Of a DNA stretch of 64,000 bases, positions 61,421-64,000 are shown piece by piece. Both the position numbers and the translations under genes were made by a program. This DNA is from Sediminibacterium goheungense (GTDB lineage: Bacteria > Bacteroidota > Bacteroidia > Chitinophagales > Chitinophagaceae). Position 1 is the stretch's first letter, and the number at the start of each line of letters is the position of its first letter. The notes beneath the pieces are model-generated. The model saw only the letters and a program-made list of their open reading frames with translations. It did no database searches and was not told the origin of the DNA. The stretch lies in assembly GCF_004361915.1 (NCBI RefSeq), contig NZ_SNWP01000011.1:186001-250000 (forward strand), read 5' to 3'.

Positions 61421-64000
61421 ATGACCAAAATTCTAACCGCTTTTGTATTCCTTCTCATTGCCAGTACGGCAACGGCACAAACCAGTGCTACACTAAAGGG
61501 TAAACTGGTGGATACAGTCGGTAAACAATCATTAAAAGACGCTTCGGTAACCATTTTAGATGCCAAAGACTCAACTTTGGATGTATTCGGACTTACCAAA
61601 GCCGATGGTAGTTTCCTGATCAGCAATATCAGTTTCGGAGAAATGATTGTTGATATCAAGTTTCAGGGATATGCTCCTTTTTCTAAAAAAATCGTCTTTT
61701 CCAAAACAAACAGTTCCGTTGATCTGGGAAATATATATATGCAGATAGCAGCCAATGATCTGGGTAATGTAACGGTAACCCAGTCTGTTATAAGGATGAA
61801 AAACGATACCATGGAAGTATCGGCATCTGCTTTCAAAACAAAACCCAATGCGGTGGCAGAGGATCTGTTGAAAAAAGTACCAGGTATTCAGGTAGATAAA
61901 AATGGAAATATCACTGCGCAGGGTGAGCAGGTACAAAGAATATTGGTGGATGGAAAAAGGTTTTTCGGTGATGATCCACGCATGGCTACCAGAAACCTGC
62001 CTCCTGATGTTATCGACAAAATTCAGGTATTTGACCAGGCCAGCGATCAGAGTGCTTTTACAGGTTTTGATGATGGCAATCGTGTTCGTACCATCAATAT
62101 CACGACCCGTAAAGATAAACGTAAAGGATATTTTGGTCGTGGAACACTGGGCTTCGGCGCCAATGCAGATGAAGGATTGTACGATAATAGTTTTAACCTG
62201 AGCCGTTTTAATGGGGATCGCCAGATTACATTTACAGGCCAGGCCAACAATGTAAACAAGCAGAATTTCTCCGTACAGGATATGTTGGGTTCATTAAGTG
62301 CTGGCAATTTTGGCGGCGGCGGTGGTAACCGTGGCGGCGGAGGTGGTGGAAATATAGCTCAGGCTTTATTGGGTAGTGGTGGTGGCGGTGGCCTCGTGAA
62401 TACATGGGCCGGCGGTATCAACTACCGTGACACCTGGAGCCCGAAAACACAGTTCTCCGGCAGTTATTTTTACAATGACCAGAAAACCTACCGCGATCAG
62501 AAAAGTCTGGTACAGAACCTGATTCCCGGTGCACCGGATTCTTCTATTTTTAATGACCAGACACAGTCGTCAAAAACATACAATAAAAACCATCGTATCA
62601 ATTTCAATATCGAACACAATTTCGATTCTATGAATTCATTGATCATTCGTCCGAATATCAGTTTCCAGGATACATGGTCACAGTCATTGCAGCAAACCAG
62701 TTCAACCAGAGGAAAAATTACAGCCCTGAATAGTTCAGACGCTGAATCGATTCGTAAGAACAATGGTTACAATGCATCGGTAGATGCCACTTTCCGTCAC
62801 CGCTTCCCTAAAAGAGGACGTACCTACTCTATTAACATCAATACCGGTGGAAGTGCCAATGATGGAACAGGTACCAACTATTCGCGCAACCAGTATAATC
62901 CTAGCAATCGTCCTGCATACAGTGATACGATTGATCAGATATATACAACTAACCGGGATGCCAGAAATCTCAGTACCACTCTTTCTTACACAGAACCCAT
63001 TGCTAAGAATCAGCAACTGGAATTCAACTATAACTATTCTTATAACCTGAATAATTCCGGAAGGGAAACCATGGAGTTTAATTCGGGTTCCGGTAAATAT
63101 GATGTGCCAGTTGTAAACCTTACCAATACTTTTGAAAACACTTTCAGTTCAAACAGAATGACGGTGAACTATCGTTTGCAGAATGCGAAGTTCAATTTCA
63201 GTGTGGGGTCAGGTGTACAGGTAGGTGACCTTACCAGTAATAATGTCACTAAAAATACCGTGATCAAACAGCATTTTGTAAACCTGTTTCCCGCAGCTAA
63301 TTTCAGGTATGAATTTACCAAAACAAAGAGCCTGCGTATTTTCTACAATGGCCGTACCTCACAGCCTACAGCCGATCAGTTACAGCCTGTAGCCGATAAC
63401 AGTAATCCGCTGAATATCAGAACCGGTAACCCCAATCTGAAGCAACAGTTTACACATAGCGTTCGCTTCCTGTATAATTCATTTGATGTATTTACACAGA
63501 AACTGATTTTTGCTACCATCAATGCCAACTTTATACAGAACGATATTCAGAACGCTACTACCTTCCAACCCAATGGTGCACAGCTAACCATGCCGGTGAA
63601 CCTGAGTGGTACTTACAGCATCAATGGTATTTTTAACTACGGTTTCCCCTTAAAAAGACCCAAGAGCAACCTGAACCTGATTGCCAATGTATCGCGTAAC
63701 CAGTCACAGACACTGATCAACAATGCCAGCAATTATACGCGTAATACAACTTTAGGTGGAACGGTTTCATGGACCACCAACCTGAAAGAAGGATTTGATA
63801 TGAACTTCTCATCCAACTCATCTTTCAGTATGGCACGTTATACGCTGCAGCCACAACAGAATGGCGACTTCTTTACACAAACGGTTTCAACCGAAGCGAC
63901 TGCCTACTCAAAAAGTGGATGGGTATTCTCAGTTGATTTTGATTATATCTATAATGGTGGTCGTGCACAAGGCTATAACACCAGCATCCCCTTGTTAAAT
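61421..64000 (+). CDS. TonB-dependent-receptor-like outer-membrane beta-barrel protein (C-terminus off window)
   Basis: 860 codons are seen in one frame and the gene runs off the right edge. Signal peptide (LTAFVFLLIASTATAQ), a CarboxypepD_reg-like domain (LKGKLVDTVGKQSLKDASVT), then a plug-like region with AEDLLKKVPGIQVDKNGNIT, LVDGKRFFGDDPRMATRNLP and VIDKIQVFDQASDQSAFTGF. This is the outer-membrane protein beta-barrel family related to TonB receptors. A glycine-rich loop lies near residues 294-326. A substrate is not evident. Confidence 0.92.
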   Translation, partial: MTKILTAFVFLLIASTATAQTSATLKGKLVDTVGKQSLKDASVTILDAKDSTLDVFGLTKADGSFLISNISFGEMIVDIKFQGYAPFSKKIVFSKTNSSVDLGNIYMQIAANDLGNVTVTQSVIRMKNDTMEVSASAFKTKPNAVAEDLLKKVPGIQVDKNGNITAQGEQVQRILVDGKRFFGDDPRMATRNLPPDVIDKIQVFDQASDQSAFTGFDDGNRVRTINITTRKDKRKGYFGRGTLGFGANADEGLYDNSFNLSRFNGDRQITFTGQANNVNKQNFSVQDMLGSLSAGNFGGGGGNRGGGGGGNIAQALLGSGGGGGLVNTWAGGINYRDTWSPKTQFSGSYFYNDQKTYRDQKSLVQNLIPGAPDSSIFNDQTQSSKTYNKNHRINFNIEHNFDSMNSLIIRPNISFQDTWSQSLQQTSSTRGKITALNSSDAESIRKNNGYNASVDATFRHRFPKRGRTYSININTGGSANDGTGTNYSRNQYNPSNRPAYSDTIDQIYTTNRDARNLSTTLSYTEPIAKNQQLEFNYNYSYNLNNSGRETMEFNSGSGKYDVPVVNLTNTFENTFSSNRMTVNYRLQNAKFNFSVGSGVQVGDLTSNNVTKNTVIKQHFVNLFPAANFRYEFTKTKSLRIFYNGRTSQPTADQLQPVADNSNPLNIRTGNPNLKQQFTHSVRFLYNSFDVFTQKLIFATINANFIQNDIQNATTFQPNGAQLTMPVNLSGTYSINGIFNYGFPLKRPKSNLNLIANVSRNQSQTLINNASNYTRNTTLGGTVSWTTNLKEGFDMNFSSNSSFSMARYTLQPQQNGDFFTQTVSTEATAYSKSGWVFSVDFDYIYNGGRAQGYNTSIPLLN

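Noticed and set aside
1..64000. tRNA, rRNA or IS elements
   Set aside because: All gaps were read for cloverleaf-like segments, rRNA blocks and transposase-like frames. None was convincing.

Overview
The window reads as chromosomal DNA of a Bacteroidota bacterium, most likely of the Chitinophagaceae or a close relative. The signs are a SusC/SusD pair, LytS/LytTR signalling, a fused CcoN-CcoO cbb3 oxidase, DUF5777 and YceI proteins, a PadR-PspC module, futalosine menaquinone synthesis, and -7 promoter elements of the form TAnnTTTG. No rRNA, tRNA, CRISPR array, prophage or transposase was seen. The left edge cuts a DUF5777 gene and the right edge cuts a large outer-membrane beta-barrel gene.

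Layout. 1-6921: a minus-strand run (helicase-nuclease, Ig-like lipoprotein, recR, OB-fold membrane protein, YceI, DUF5777). 7162-11839: single genes (SRPBCC, GH10-like hydrolase, MarR, radical SAM/SPASM, GH25 lysozyme). 11907-22435: a microaerobic respiration island with an FNR-type regulator, a hemerythrin-like protein, the CcoI copper ATPase, ccoS-ccoNO-ccoQ-ccoP-ccoG, two ccoH genes and a TauE/UreH-like membrane protein. 22436-22709: no gene, but a sigma-54 promoter followed by a terminator, which suggests a small RNA. 22710-27958: VanZ, a membrane protein, an M20 peptidase, DoxX and a LytS/LytTR pair. 28258-34082: SusC/SusD and a SigK/RskA-like pair. 34131-42470: gcvH, serS, alpha/beta hydrolase, L,D-transpeptidase, an ECF sigma/anti-sigma/porin operon and mqnC. 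42622-46970: PDZ aspartyl protease, an M16 peptidase pair and a holin-like membrane protein. 47092-48760: an arsR-arsM-arsC arsenic operon. 49116-52495: a PadR-PspC envelope-stress module. 52692-64000: TraB-like protein, gcvT, RlpA-like lipoprotein, zinc-ribbon protein, short SSB, comB, a SWIM-SNF2 helicase and the outer-membrane protein.

Two regulatory observations link genes. The hemerythrin-ccoI and ccoS-ccoNO promoters each carry two TGA-N6-TCA boxes whose centres are 22 bp apart, with the same offset to a candidate -7 element. The FNR-type regulator next door keeps the Glu and Arg expected to read such boxes. Separately, about nine intergenic sites carry inverted or single arrays of a 7-bp unit that fits NNRTRGY. 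They differ in exact sequence but keep the 7-bp period, and most sit at or inside the stop codon of a gene. I do not know a name for this element family.
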